Below, in pieces: positions 11,099 to 22,958 of a stretch of 54,626 bases of DNA. The translations under genes were made by a program, and so were the position numbers. Within the stretch, counting starts at the first letter, position 1. The number at the start of each line of letters is the position of its first letter. The stretch covers positions 104,181-158,806 of the forward strand of contig FJOG01000062.1 in NCBI GenBank assembly GCA_900073065.1. The letters are read 5' to 3'. The DNA comes from Phialocephala subalpina. Lineage: Eukaryota; Ascomycota; Leotiomycetes; Helotiales; Mollisiaceae. A model generated the notes under the pieces. That model saw nothing but the letters and a program-made list of their open reading frames with translations, ran no database searches and was not told the origin of the DNA.

Positions 11099-13078
11099 CC
11101 TGCGAGAAGTACGCCAAAGCCGTTAGACTTTCACCCTCCGATGATGCACCTCTTCGTAACCTGTCGGCTGCCCTCTATGAGCTTGGGGACTACAACCTAT
11201 GCACCCGTGTGGCTACCAAAGCTATCAAACTGCTAGCTACGAAAGTCGGGGACGATGCACTCTCAAACACTCAGAAATTAAATCAACGTCTTGAAAAGGC
11301 AGCGACTCATACCCCAAAAGTGTCCGAAGACGACAAACGCCGAAGAAGGTCTGAGTTGCTTCGGACTTTACCCCGCTATCGTCCCTCAATGCTCGAGAGC
11401 ACCGAGTACTTTACTGTTGGCCATGATGTAGTCACGTCGCTCTTCAACCACGTCGGGATGTTTGACCAATATTCTTCCGAGGCAGAGACTGTGTCGTTTT
11501 TCCTCGGTGGTGTTGGCGATGCGAGGAATGTCTTCCAGACACTCAGTCTGATTGCCGAACTAGAAAAGAGCGGGAAGACATCTCCTCGCCATTATCATTT
11601 CACTTTGAATGATATTCACAAAACCGCTCTAGCTCGAGACCTGGTGATATGCATACTGCTGGACGATCTTTCAGTATTGGGAGAGGACTCAGCAGAGGCT
11701 TTGATGATCTTGAACAATCTTGAACACAATCTTCTTCGTTTTCATCCCCACCATGATGCCCAAGTATGGCCCAAGTATGCTTTTGACCAGTTGAATAGAA
11801 CAATTGATCGAGCTCTCCACTTGTTGCGAGCTGATAATCAACCGCTGCCGTGGCTCTATGTGCACGAGGAGGATGTCCCTAGTTATGTGGGAGCATTGAG
11901 TTACTGGAAAGAGAAAGCTCCTAATGCCACGACGAACGCACAGGTTATTACCAGAGTCTGCGACGCAATGAAGCAAAAGTCACCTAGCCATCCAGACCGG
12001 AGGTCATCTCTGATGGAGGAGCGACTATACGACGAGGCTGCTGTCTTGCTTCCCTCCGAGGATGTCATGCGTCATTATGACCCGATATTTCTTGAACTAA
12101 TTGAAAAACATGGGAGCGGGCATAATCAAAGTTCCGAAGTATTCCGAAAGCATCTGGGGGACCATTAGCACTGGAATATTACGTTTACAGGCCAGGAATC
12201 AAGTCAAGAGTGGCACCGCAATATATTGGATCAGCAGCAGGGTCATTTCGATGTTGGATTCAATCCTTTCGAATGCTACACTCATTTCCCCTTTGACGAG
12301 GTTACCACGAAACCAAAAAGTCCCGGAAGACTCTTCGATCACCTAGCGCCCTTCTTCCTTGATGCATCCAAGGCAATCAAGCATCTTGGCGGACGTCTCC
12401 AGTTCGAATGTGCGCTTGGTGATTATACAGTGATTGCAGAGAAACTTCAGTTTGGATTGTACCAGACTGAGGATGGACAAAAAGTTCGACCACCGCACTT
12501 CCCGGGTGTTTATGACAGGATCCACCTCAGCAATGTTCCGTAAGCTCAAGAACATTCCGGGTAATCCAATGCTAATATCCAGCAGAGATTACGTGGGAGG
12601 ACACCTCTCCACCTTCCTCTTCGCAATGCCCATTCTCCGACGCTCTTTTGCTGCGCATCTGAAAGCCAACTGTCTCCGAAATTCCGACAGCTTCAGTGAT
12701 GTTGAGGAGTACTTTTCCGAATATCAACTGATTCCAGATGAAGACACTCTAAAAGCATTGACCCAAGTGGCCGTCCTGCAACGAGGCAATCCCGCTTACC
12801 CATGTCCACTCAGCGACTACACGATATACGTGTGGTGCCAACCAAATATCAAGCATGGATTCTCCTGTCTCCTCCCAAGGAAGGCCTTCACAAAATGGTT
12901 CTACGGCCTCTTTTTCCGACTTGCACTTCCCTATGAACAGGACCTCCTTCAAAACAGTAAAATCATTTTCTCGCCACTGAATTTCACAATTTTGCTTCGC
13001 CTGATCACCCACCTCCATATTTTGGGCTATCCCTCTCATTGGATGTCCGACGTATTGAACAACATTATCGAAAGCAAG

Positions 13079-13578
13079 GTCACCACAACTGCGCGTCCCC
13101 CACGAACCAAGCCTATGCGGCCAGCGGACGTAAGGCGCGAATACCGTTCATGCCATCTTTGCACGGCTCCCTTCGCGCAAGAAATGGCTACTTTGGCTCG
13201 TTTATTCGAGCCTCTGCTGCCATTTTCCTTGACTGTGGCCAACATTCCACAAGAAAGCGATATATATGAGTACCATTTCTCGATTCCAAGCTATCAAAGT
13301 TTTATACCTCGCCCATCAAACCTCATGCGTCACCACAACTGCGCGTCCCCCACGAACCAAGCCTATGCGGCCAGCGGACGTAAGGCGCGAATACCGTTCA
13401 TGCCATCTTTGCACGGCTCCCTTCGCGCAAGAAATGGCTACTTTGGCTCGTTTATTCGAGCCTCTGCTGCCATTTTCCTTGACTGTGGCCAACATTCCAC
13501 AAGAAAGCGATATATATGAGTACCATTTCTCGATTCCAAGCTATCAAAGTTTTATACCTCGCCCATCAAACCTCATGC
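13079..13578 (+). repeat. Perfect tandem duplication, 2 x 250 bp
   Basis: 13079-13328 is repeated base for base as 13329-13578. The unit lies inside the DUF4470 coding region, from the GTCACCACAACTGCG block to CCTCATGC, and is not a multiple of three. Complete identity points to a very recent event or an assembly artefact. Confidence 0.97.
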
Positions 13579-14814
13579 TTGAATGATGGAAGCTGGATGG
13601 TGGGAATCGTTAGGACGGACACTTGGGGTGCTGCATTCTCCACGCCAGGAGTCTTTGAGGATGTTGTAACGAAAGGGGAGCAGTGGACTTCGTAACGAGG
13701 TGGGAGCGAATTTAAAATCCCAACCTCGTCGAACCCTCAAGTTCATTAGACTCGGTTTGCCTCGCAAATTTAGCAGTCGACTCCTTCTCCGCCTTGACCA
13801 AACGGGCTTCGAGACATACAACTTCAGCTTTCCACAATCTTCGGATTACTAACAAGCTGGGCAAAATCCAGTAGTCTCTCGGCACCCTCGGGGCCTTTTT
13901 GTTACCCCGCGATCACTTTTTGAGTCGAAAGTTCTTTTCTGTGTCCTTGGTGATGCTGCGGGGTGTCGGAGTGCGGGGCTCAGCTGGGACGGCTTGGCTT
14001 CACCAGTAATTTTTGCAAGCGCCGTTGTTGGCTTCCACACCTTGATCACAGCCTTGTGAAATTCTTCACGTCAGTTCGTAGACTCAAACAACGTTGCTCT
14101 TCGGTCTTGCAAATTCCGTTCGAAATTCACATCTCAATCGAGCTTGATGCAGGTTTTTTCCCCCCGCAACCTTGTTCCTACAATGGTTTGCTAAGTTGCT
14201 GCACTATAAATATGGGCGAGGCTCTAGCTTGCGTTGCTGGAGCGTATCTTTGAGCAAAATGTCTCACTTGAAGCAACCGCGAGGACAAGGCTCTATCGCA
14301 AAGTCACTTCATCACCCGACGTCTTGCATACTCTAGTAGTGCTCGGGCGGCACTGTGTTTATTCACTGAAGTACAGTCCGCAGCTTGTATCTTGTTCATC
14401 GTCTCATCTGCCTGCCTAAAAATGAATATCGCATCGTGGCTTACAGCAAAATGCCCTCTCAAAGTAAGTAGGTTGCATCGACAGAGATGATCCAGTAGTA
14501 AGGCTCGCAGAAGTTCTTAGCTCTGCCAAAGCTTACAGGTTGCTACTAAGGCTCAACTACTTTTTGCCCTGTCGACGTACCTTCCTTACAGGAATAGATA
14601 CCGCATATAAAACAGTTTCCAATGCTGCACTGTCCTGACATTAACTTGCATTGGTAAGCATGTCTAGTCTTAAATCCTCAGCGAGCGCTGAGCCGTGGCC
14701 GAGGAAGCAAGGCAGTGCAGAGCTAGCCCGATCTCCTGGGACCGTTGATGCTCGGCTCCCTATATCAGAGCTAATATCTCGATCCCCCTTGAGGACCGTT
14801 TCTCGTCCGCCTTC
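13579..14814. other. Intergenic, about 1.2 kb
   Basis: No gene recognised. A TATA-like CATATAAAA lies near 14602, about 200 bp before the next gene's ATG. Confidence 0.4.
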
Positions 14815-15843
14815 ATGAACTCAACTCTACACGTCTTCAAGGCCCAGCAACTAAAGGTCTTTGGCCAAGGATACTCATTTGACTGTTGTTACGATTTATG
14901 GCCACGCTATCCATCGTTACAACACTCCTTCTTTCTACAAGCTAGCCCTGACCGCCATCTCCGTCTTGTAAGTCAACTTTTCCGAATCTCCTAGCTTTAA
15001 AGGTGCATTCAAAGACTGACTTTTCTCGTTCAGGTTCGAGAGCACAACTCACGGGAGGGCTGGATAACTCAGCTCCGCTGTCCGTCAAGGTGTCTTCACC
15101 GGGCGCTGAATCGGGCTGTTGCTCTGATTCAGAAGGCAAATCGACTGATACACAACTCACCCACTCCCAAAAGTAGACTGCTCTTCGGAGAGTGGGGGGG
15201 GAGTCAGAGCAGCATCTCAATCTTCCCTTCATCCTTGGATGGTGACCGAGGACTTTCGAACTCGGTTCTGATAGAGGCAGATATGGCCCTTACTGTGGTT
15301 GCTGTCGAAGAGCATCGGCGAACCTACGAGAACGGCGATCTACTCAGCGAAAGAGACAAGGGTCCGAGGGCCATCGATATTGCCATCCACTACATCGCTG
15401 GTGTCAAGTTGGCGAACATCATCACAGACGAGCACAATGCAGACCGCAATGATGATCCCGCGCCGAGATCCCCAGTCTGGAAGGTCCTCACAGCTGCAAC
15501 TATGCTCAGAGACCCAGAGGTCCAAAAGGATCTGAAGATCCTATGGGTGGACAACACCCCTAAGATCATCAAGAAATACAAGGAGAACGCCCAGAAAGGA
15601 AAATACGGGCCCATGATACATGACCTCTACCCCTTGAAATCTGTGAACGACAATTGCGTCAATGTGAACAGCAAAAACGTCCACATTGTCTGTCGATTGG
15701 AAACGGCAAAACGTAGTCAAAAACCAAGGCTAGTTCAAGGTTGCTATCGCCAAGTGGATTTAGACGACAAACCATTATTGAATTCGGATTGCATTTACAA
15801 AGTTTCACTTGTCATGTCAAGTAATGCTATGTTTCGCTCGTGA
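14815..15843 (+). CDS. Orphan protein, 320 residues, two exons
   Basis: Exon 1 (14815-14967, from ATG) joins exon 2 (15034-15843) across a 66-nt intron with GTAAGT donor and TTCAG acceptor, phase 0. The join keeps one open frame of 320 codons. Visible features are a Cys/aromatic-rich start (SFDCCYDLWPRYPSLQHSFF), then WITQLRCPSRCLHRALNRAVAL, LLFGEWGGSQSS and a charged middle ending in KILWVDNTPKIIKKYKENAQ. No signal peptide or membrane segment is obvious and no family was recognised. The gene model rests on splice signals and frame continuity alone. It stands alone between the DUF4470 pair and an MFS transporter. Confidence 0.6.
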
Positions 15844-17183
15844 ATATAGCATCTCTCCCTGCTGACTAAAAGGTTCCCCTGAACTTGGGCCTAAGCGAAC
15901 GTGGCCTCTGTGCCAGGTTCGTTATGGCTCTATTCAACGATGAGTAGACACGAAACATTTAGTCGCAAACTGGATGAAAATTCTCTAAAGTTTCCACCCG
16001 CCGCACCATCCCCAGCAAACAAAATATTCCCAATCTCACAAGCGACATGGCTGCGGTCACATACTTGATGCCAAGTGCGGCCACCAACGATCATACATTG
16101 ACACAGATAGGGGCACTCGCGATTTTGGAGTCCACTTCCAAAAGCACCCCCTACGACTCGTATCGCTAAGGAAAGAAACAGCCGCAGAATGGGAACGACG
16201 TCGAAAGGAACATGTGGAGGTAGAAGCCCCACATGGAAAATGATTTAACCCGAGCCGAGGGTGAGCATTCCTGAGCTTGGCCTAAGCAACAAACAGCCCA
16301 TTCCTGCATGAATCTTTCCAAAACAGGTCCTCCATACACAAACTTATTGGTGGGGTGTGAGGGACTCTGATTGGATGTCGGCGTCGGCTATTTCGGGAGC
16401 AGCTCTAATATCCCTTGCACCCCGCATAACCTGTGGTTTCGGGGAGCGGGGTAGGCCGTATCGATTGTACTACCTTCGGCACTGCCCTGATTGGAGAGCC
16501 TGAGATCGGAGCTTCCTAATTGGTTGACTTTTGAAATTTGATGGACTAGCTGGTTCAGCCTTGTGTCGCGCAGGCCGAATTAGCTATTCATGATAGGTTA
16601 TTGAAAAGGCAAGCTGGGAGAAGAGACAAGGTGAAAACGTGGATGGTGATCATCTGTAATTCCCTATAAATATTTTTTTGCATGTGTTGTCCTAGTAGCT
16701 GTTGCAATGTCTAAGTGAACATTAGCTGCAAGCTCTGGTTCTTACAACCTCGGGTACACTTTTCCAAGTGTGCAAGGCTCCCAAAACTTAAAATACACCT
16801 CTCACTGCAGCAGAAACACGGGTTGAAACATTGGGAACCAATAAGGTATTCATTAAGTCCCGCGCCTCCGGTTTTGGCTAATGCCAAGCTGTCACTTCAT
16901 TTAGCCACTTTGCATGGCTCAGAGTCGGCAGTTAAGTGCTGTATAGGGATTGGGACCGATCATTCCGTGGGCGTTCCGACGAGTGACCAAACGTTCTTAT
17001 TCAGGGCGAGACCTGGAGGACATAGTTCCAACCAGCTGTACTAACCCCTACCTGCAAAAAACCTTATTGTATGGACCTGACGTGTTGGCTTAGATATAAA
17101 AGATTCAAAGAGAGTCCTACCTCAGCTTAAAGCTGTTAGAGCTCGATCTCGCTTCCTTATTCTTCACTCAACATTTCCCAGAT
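15844..17183. other. Intergenic, about 1.3 kb, transporter promoter side
   Basis: No coding region supported. A TATAAA at 17095-17100 lies 84 bp before the MFS start codon and is a likely core promoter. Confidence 0.45.
17095..17100 (+). promoter_or_regulatory. TATA box of the MFS transporter gene
   Basis: TATAAA, 84 bp upstream of the ATG at 17184 and followed by a pyrimidine-rich leader, a normal fungal core-promoter arrangement. Confidence 0.45.
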
Positions 17184-19169
17184 ATGGCAGACCCTAACTA
17201 CGACTCCGAAAAGGTTCGGGAGGAACATGTTGAGGCCAAAACAGAACAAGTCTTGACCTCAAACGGAACAGATGGAATTGGCACTGCTGCGCAGGTGGAC
17301 GAACCTCCCGAAAATGTGTCATTGTCTACTATTATGGCTATATTTGTGCGTTCAGAGTTCCTCGTCCCTCAATCCATTTGCCGAAACTTGAACCATATTA
17401 ACCTTTCGGTTTTGTCCTAGTTCATGGGAATGTCTTATGTCGCAGCAATAACCTGTGGCCTAGTTCTCGTGACGGGGATTCTCGCCCAGATCGGCACCGC
17501 ACTTGGTGATACTGAGAATATTGTCTGGATTCCGGGCGGGTGGTCGGTGGCTTCAGCTGTGTCTTTCGCTATTGCAGGTGGTTTCAGCGACATCTTCGGT
17601 CGGCGATATGTGTTGATCTCTGGACAGGTGATCACACTGATAGGTGCTGTAGGTTCTTGTTCTTCAACCTTCTAAAAAAAAAAATTCTTCGGCTGTTAGC
17701 TGACCATTTATTTCTTGAAAGATTGTTGGTGCTACGGCACAGAAGACAACTACCGTCGCTGCTGGATCTACCATTATCGGATTTGGTGCTGGTATAATCT
17801 TTGTGTCATATCCTGGTATTTCAGAGTTACTCCCAAACAAATATCGGTATGACTACCAATCTTTCTTCTCAAGAAACATGCATTCTGACCAGACAGTGGC
17901 ATTGGGCTTGGATGGACCGAGTTCTGCATTAATATCCCCTGGGCGTGTTTGAGTACTCTCCTGGCCAATGAGCTAGCTCTTCATGCTACCTGGCGATGGT
18001 GTTACTACATTGCCATTATCTACTCCTGCATTGTCATAGTCGGAACGTCGATCTTTTACTTTCCACCATCACGGCCTCGTAATGACTACGACAAGACCCG
18101 ATGGCAGGAATTCAAGGAACTGGACTTCATCGGCTTAGGCCTATTTGCTGCCGGACTGACAATCTTCCTCGTCGGATTGACTTATCTTGGAAAGTCATCC
18201 TACTCCAAAGCTCTTGTGGGATCTACCGTCACTATTGGAGCTCTGATTTTCATCGCCTGTTTCGTCTACGACTTCACCATTCCTAAAAACCCAATTTTCC
18301 CTTTCCACCTCTTCGCAATGTTCCGCGAATTCACAGTCCATCTGGTAATTCTTTTCATTGCTGGAATGATTTGGCAAGCTATCACCACGCTGGGACCACA
18401 AGCAACGCTGTACATGTACACCAACAACCCTATTCGGATAGGTGTCACCCAAATCCCCGCGAACATGTCTGGTGTTCTTGGCGGATGGATTCTACCTTCA
18501 CTCGTTCACAAGATCAAGCACGTCCGCCAACAAATCATTGTTGCCCTCATAATTCAAACCGTCTTCACAGCGTGCTACGCCGCAGTCATCCCAAATCACC
18601 GATACGCCTGGATGATCTTCCAGCTCTTCGGCCAATCCTGCTTCACCTGGGTCACGACCCTCGCCTACGTATCCTCCGGTCTCTTCGTCCCGCAAGAAGA
18701 ACTCGGCGTCTCTGCCGGTCTAATCGGGACCTTCCGCAGTGCAGGCGGCAGTGTCGGCAATGCCATTTTCTCAACTATTCTCAACTCCGTGGTCAACAAA
18801 CAGCTTGGGCCTCGTATTTCAGAAGCAGCAATTGCTAACGGATTCTCTCCTTCCGAGCTAGGCGCCTTGATCCCGGCCGTTATCGAGAATGCGGTCGGTG
18901 TGCCAGGCGCATTCGCGCATGTCCCTGGCGCCACTTCTGCGGTGATTGTAGCAACGTCGCAGGCTTTTAAGGATGCATATGCGTATGCTTTTCGCAGAGT
19001 GTTCCTTTCGACTATACCGTTTGGGGTTATTGGCTTGGTGGCTGCGTGGTTCGTCAGGGACCCAAGCCATTTACTGAATAATCATGTCGCAGTGCATCAG
19101 GAGAAGGAAGTTCTGTCTGGGAAGAGATCCTCACCTCATGATAATCAACATGAGGGTATCACGGCTTAA
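17184..19169 (+). CDS. MFS transporter, TRI12/siderophore-pump type
   Basis: Four exons: 17184-17345, 17421-17648, 17722-17846 and 17897-19169, giving 595 residues, the usual size for TRI12-family pumps with about 14 membrane spans. All junctions keep frame and rebuild family motifs: MAIF|FMGMSYVAAI, IGA|IVGATAQKTT and NKYR|GIGLGWTEFCINIPW. The loop 2-3 motif GGFSDIFGRRYV is the MFS motif A. VWIPGGWSVASAVSF and ATWRWCYYIAIIY are also typical. The family exports toxins, other small molecules or ferric siderophores at the plasma membrane; the substrate here is unknown. No iron-siderophore or trichothecene biosynthetic gene is beside it. The C-terminus is a charged cytosolic tail. Confidence 0.92.
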
Positions 19170-19639
19170 ATGATAACTTTCCAACGCCACCGAGATGGCG
19201 AAAAGGCGCCCTCAATCTGCTGTACTAATCCGAACCTCGGTGCGACATTGTGCAGTATACTCATCGCCTAGCAAATGCACGAGAAAATATATTCAAGACT
19301 ACCTTGGGAACGGAACTGTTTTAGAGAATGGGACTGTCCGTGAGCCAGACTACCTTTCGTTTTCAAACTCGAATGGGAGGGACTGCACTAGGGTAGTGGA
19401 TACGAGCGAGCAATGGAACGTTCTGCAAAGGTATTTGACATTTAATAACATGCGCTTGGGAGAATCAAGATAAAGAATCAATCAAATGAATTGTGCTCGC
19501 TGTACACTGTCACGTACTTCCTACCCCTTCTCGGGACTAAGAAGATGACCCCACACAGCCTAGACCCTCTCATTGGTTTGATCGATCATCTGGATGCGCG
19601 AATTCGCCCTCGTCCAATCAGCCAACAAATCAAACCTCT
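19170..19639. other. Intergenic after the MFS transporter
   Basis: About 470 bp in which no gene was recognised; probably 3' UTR and spacer. Confidence 0.4.
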
Positions 19640-20105
19640 GACACTTATGAAAAACATTAAAATCCGGTCTCCCACTACATGCTTCTCATTATCCTCATAA
19701 GTCAGGTACGGCGTAATATCAGCAATACAAGTCAACGCCAGCCTGAGCGTCTCAATACAATGATAAACAGGCATACGGTTCGCGACTTCGCCATTCTGAA
19801 ATCCTCGTGAGCCTCATCGTAGTAGTTAAGCCATGTGTATTGTCTGATAGTGTTGAGGTAGTGAAGACGATAGAAGACTTCGATGTCGGCGATGTAGCTG
19901 GGTTGAAGAAGGGGGAGGGCTGGCTTAAAGCCTTCTGATAGGGATATGTTGAGGAGGGGAATTTTGATGCGGGGATGGAGATGCTGGGAACTGATACTGA
20001 ATCAGTGATTAAGGAGAGATACTGAAGTCATGGATTGAGAGCTTACAGTCCGTGGAGTCGAGCCATGCTTGCTCGAGTTCTGGTGTAGTTGACCCAACTG
20101 ACTAC
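19640..20105 (-). pseudogene. UstYa/DUF3328-like gene fossil
   Basis: The minus strand reads TPELEQAWLDST, then an intron-like GTAAGC...TTCAG, then SYIADIEVFYRLHYLNTIRQYTWLNYY. After a frame change it reads VYHCIETLRLALTCIADITPYLTY. This is the two-part HxxHC layout of UstYa-family (DUF3328) proteins, which act as oxidases or cyclases in ribosomal-peptide and other secondary-metabolite pathways. Both copper/histidine motifs are damaged: the first reads YRLHY instead of HxxHC and the second lacks its leading His. With at least one frameshift, it is a dead remnant. No other cluster gene for such a peptide was recognised, apart from the neighbouring pump. Confidence 0.6.
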
Positions 20106-20199
20106 TTCTTATTCAACAGCTTCAACTATTGGGGCTGGGAGTAGGTATGTATCAGCAACCGAGTTCTCAACCGACGAAACTCACACCAGACCCTTGTTT

Positions 20200-20701
20200 G
20201 CAGAATGGTCATTAAGCCAGTCAACCCTTAATCATTTGAGCAGAATGGCCAACTGACTGGCTGACAAAAAGAAGGGTAACTGGATGACTTAAATAATGAA
20301 ATGATCAATTGCTAATCAATTACTGAAAATAGTATCAAATTACGTTCTAATTTATATCTTTAAGCAATTCGAAAACCTTAATTACTTACTTTTATTTGCA
20401 AGTAAATCAAAACATCGAAAAGGGATAAAATTGATAAGTAAATTCCCGAATTTATATCAAAATCGTAATAATTAACTGCTTTTTGGAGATTTTTTGGGCT
20501 TTTTTGGTCCTTGATCTCTTTTTAATGGCATTAGAAATAGCCTATAAGCCAAGAAGTTTCAAGAATTTCAACTGATTAATTATGTCATTTGAGGTTCTCT
20601 CAACTGACTGGCTGTCAGTTGTAAAAGTAGTCAACTAACCGGCTGATGAATGATCAGTCATCAGTACTGACATCAGCTAGCTGACTTAATGGCCATTCTG
20701 C
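20200..20701. mobile_element. TIR-bounded AT-rich element (MITE or defective DNA transposon)
   Basis: The left end GCAGAATGGTCATTAAGCCAG (20200-20220) matches the inverse of the right end (20681-20701) with two mismatches. Subterminal CAACTGACTGGCTG copies occur near 20252 and 20595, and a further GCAGAATGG near 20239. The interior (about 20280-20580) is very AT-rich with no coding signal. No target-site duplication could be identified. Short TIRs plus clustered subterminal motifs resemble hAT-like non-autonomous elements, but the superfamily is not established. Confidence 0.55.
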
Positions 20702-22958
20702 CGAAAGAAGGATTGGGAATTTACGAACACTTTTACGCCTGCATTGAGGTTGATGGTCAAAGTCTTCTCAGACTTATCTTCAATTTCAGGTCCCTCATCG
20801 GAGCCAAAGGAGAGGATGCCTATTACTCAGTGCAAGAGACCATCGACATCCTGGAGACCATAATTGAGGATGCTCGACGCCTTCTTGTGCGGAGTCTGAT
20901 TCTTTCACGAGCTTCCACATGGCTCACCGTCCAGCAATCCGAGAACACCCGATACGGCACGGACAATGGCACTCGGTTCTCACCTTCACGACTAGTTCTG
21001 GTATTGCTGAGATGATTGTTATGGGAGTCACCTACTACACGATACTGAAGACGTCCCCAGGTAAGTCTCACCTTCTCGGAGCGAGTCTGAAATATTCATT
21101 GGCTCCTCACGAATGTCCCGCTGGCCCCGAGACTCTCTCGAATGTCTGGAAAATGCATACTGATTCCGAGATTTTAGGAAACAGAAGCCCAGTTAAAGAT
21201 ACGACCCAAGCTTCTGCAAATGGTTGTCCTTCTCCTCGCGCTCTTGAACGACAACAACCTCAAAAGTATACGGCAAGTCCTAGAGGAAGATTATGAACTG
21301 CAATCAGATCGAAAGAGCATCGAACCCATGATCTTGAAGGTCTTGACACTTTCCACAGTTGAACCTCTAGACTTTCTGCGCTCAACCCTCAGCAACGTCA
21401 ATCAAAGACGCGTCATTATTCCCGACTATGAGGAGACGCGAGCCAAGGAGTTGGACAAGGTTCTTGGAGATATTAATACCCTACGGTGGCTCCTGTCTGG
21501 TAGTATAGAGCAGCTAAAAGATAGCAAGCACCTTCCAAAACAGAATGGATCCTGGAAATTGACCTGGAGCAGATATACCGACTCTGACATCTTCGATCAG
21601 CTGCAATACTCTGGCCAAAGAGAGACTGTGAACAAGATACCACCTTTGAAGATCAACACCGAGAGTCTGGGCACCTTGCTGATCCCTGTGGAATTCCTCA
21701 ATGGACTCACCCACAACGTTCAGTCCAAGGACTTGGAGCTCATCAATCGAACCGAGCCTAGCACATATGATTTGGAGGATCAGAAGACGAAGCAGCACAC
21801 AAGTATGTCATATTCTGTAGCCATGAAAGGCACCTTGCTTTCGGGGCATCTGGTTCTCTTTGGGAACTTATGGGATATGCTGACTCCGAGCTTCTGGGCA
21901 CAGATGTCGTCGTGGAGAGCGTGGAGATGTTTGGCGAGCTGCTTGATGCTGGCGAAGATCTCGTGAAAATCTGTCATACGATCAACGCATACTCATCTCC
22001 AGTCCCCGGAGTGCCACAGGACAGGAGCAGGAACCGTCTAGCCCAATTTGGAAGAGAACTGGGAAGAAGAGAACCGAGGCCAAAGACCGAACCTAGGATC
22101 CAGTTCATTGTCCCAAAGTTGTACGGCAGCCGTGACAAACGAACTACCAGTATCCTCGTGGGCCCCGCCAGGAACAAGGAGGTGGTTGTCACTTCGTGGG
22201 TCCTAGAAGGAAAGAAGATTCTATTCAGCGACATGGTCTTCAGCGTTCAGACTGATTTGAATGTGCTCAACGTACTTATGAAAAAGTTGAAAGACTTCCA
22301 CAAGATCCAGGCCGGGCGAGCTACGAAGCAGAGTGACGCGAGGCTCAAAGAACTTCTGGAAGGTAAGCCTTTCTTTCGAGCTTTAATTCGCTTCCTCTGC
22401 TACTTCTGGGCTCTTGAAATATGCCTGCGCTCCATCTTCATGTCTTTCACACTTGTCTCATAAGACATGCGTTTCCTTTCCCCAAGTATACGAACAACAA
22501 TGCTGGCTCCGAGGTTGTGGGCAGGCCTAGCACGGCAGCTCAAAAAAGTCGATCGTTTCCTCGCAAAAGCCGAAGAAGACAAAGTCCAGCTCCAAACAAC
22601 AGTCGCAGAGAAAGGATACGAACCGATCTCTTGCATCGACTTCCCAGATCATGGGTACCACACTTATCAGCCACCTTGGTGCCACTACAAACATGAGTAC
22701 AGACAGGATTCTAATCTCGAGATTCGGTCTGATCGTTATATTATGTCCAGTGTCCCAGAATGGGAATATCAGATTGTTCACTTCCGTCTAGGAGACTCGT
22801 TGTCTACTTCAGCTGCACTACTGACCAGAGACACCAATCGCGGAAAGCAGATTCTGAAAGGAGATACTGTACTTCTGTTAGGCAGCTTCGTTGCTGTAGT
22901 GGTGTCCAAGAAGAAGAAAGTTGAGGGGAGCAGACAGAGGCCCTGCCAGCACCGTTGA
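20689..22958 (+). CDS. Orphan helical protein, multi-exon, 5' structure uncertain
   Basis: A run of coding exons joined by good splice sites: intron 21061-21184 (SP|EAQLKIRPKLLQMV), intron 21803-21903 (KQHT|NVVVESVEMFGELL) and intron 22363-22523 (LKELLEG|LARQLKKVDRFL). The frame changes near 20900-21000 without a clear intron, so the start is uncertain. The first ATG (20689) lies inside the right TIR of the adjacent element. The product is Leu/Lys/Glu-rich and largely helical, with no membrane span until a short hydrophobic stretch near the end (TVLLLGSFVAVVV). No family was recognised with confidence. It lies on the same strand and directly upstream of the CorA-like gene. Confidence 0.55.

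Larger units (their letters stand above)
10939..13578 (+). pseudogene. TPR-DUF4470 protein with nonsense codon and internal tandem duplication
   Basis: Starts at ATG 10939. A GC-AG intron at 11051-11098 restores a TPR motif (YKARKLNQ|ACEKYAKAVRL..PLRNLSAALYELGDY). DUF4470 follows: YFTVGHD, FFLGGVGDARNVFQTL, HYHFTLNDIHKTALARDL. The frame then meets TAG at 12166-12168 inside GDH*HWN, where a Trp is likely, and stays open beyond it in the same frame. An intron at 12540-12585 joins LSNVP to DYVGGHLSTFLFAMP. The later blocks FTKWFYGLFFRLALP and GYPSHWMS are intact. At 13079 a 250-bp segment is duplicated exactly, shifting the frame. Compared with the minus-strand paralogue, the C-terminal part after NLM is missing. 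The gene is probably dead; up to 12165 a truncated protein remains possible. Confidence 0.82.

Noticed and set aside
13039..13586. Two extra plus-strand proteins in the duplicated block
   Set aside because: They are the same 250-bp unit read in shifted frames, a consequence of the tandem duplication.
15930..16232. 100-codon minus-strand frame
   Set aside because: Starts at GTG and has no motif; eukaryotic genes here use ATG.
20280..20580. AT-rich stretch as a second RIP-mutated retroelement
   Set aside because: No coding trace of any retroelement domain and it is bounded by inverted termini, so a DNA-type element is the simpler reading.
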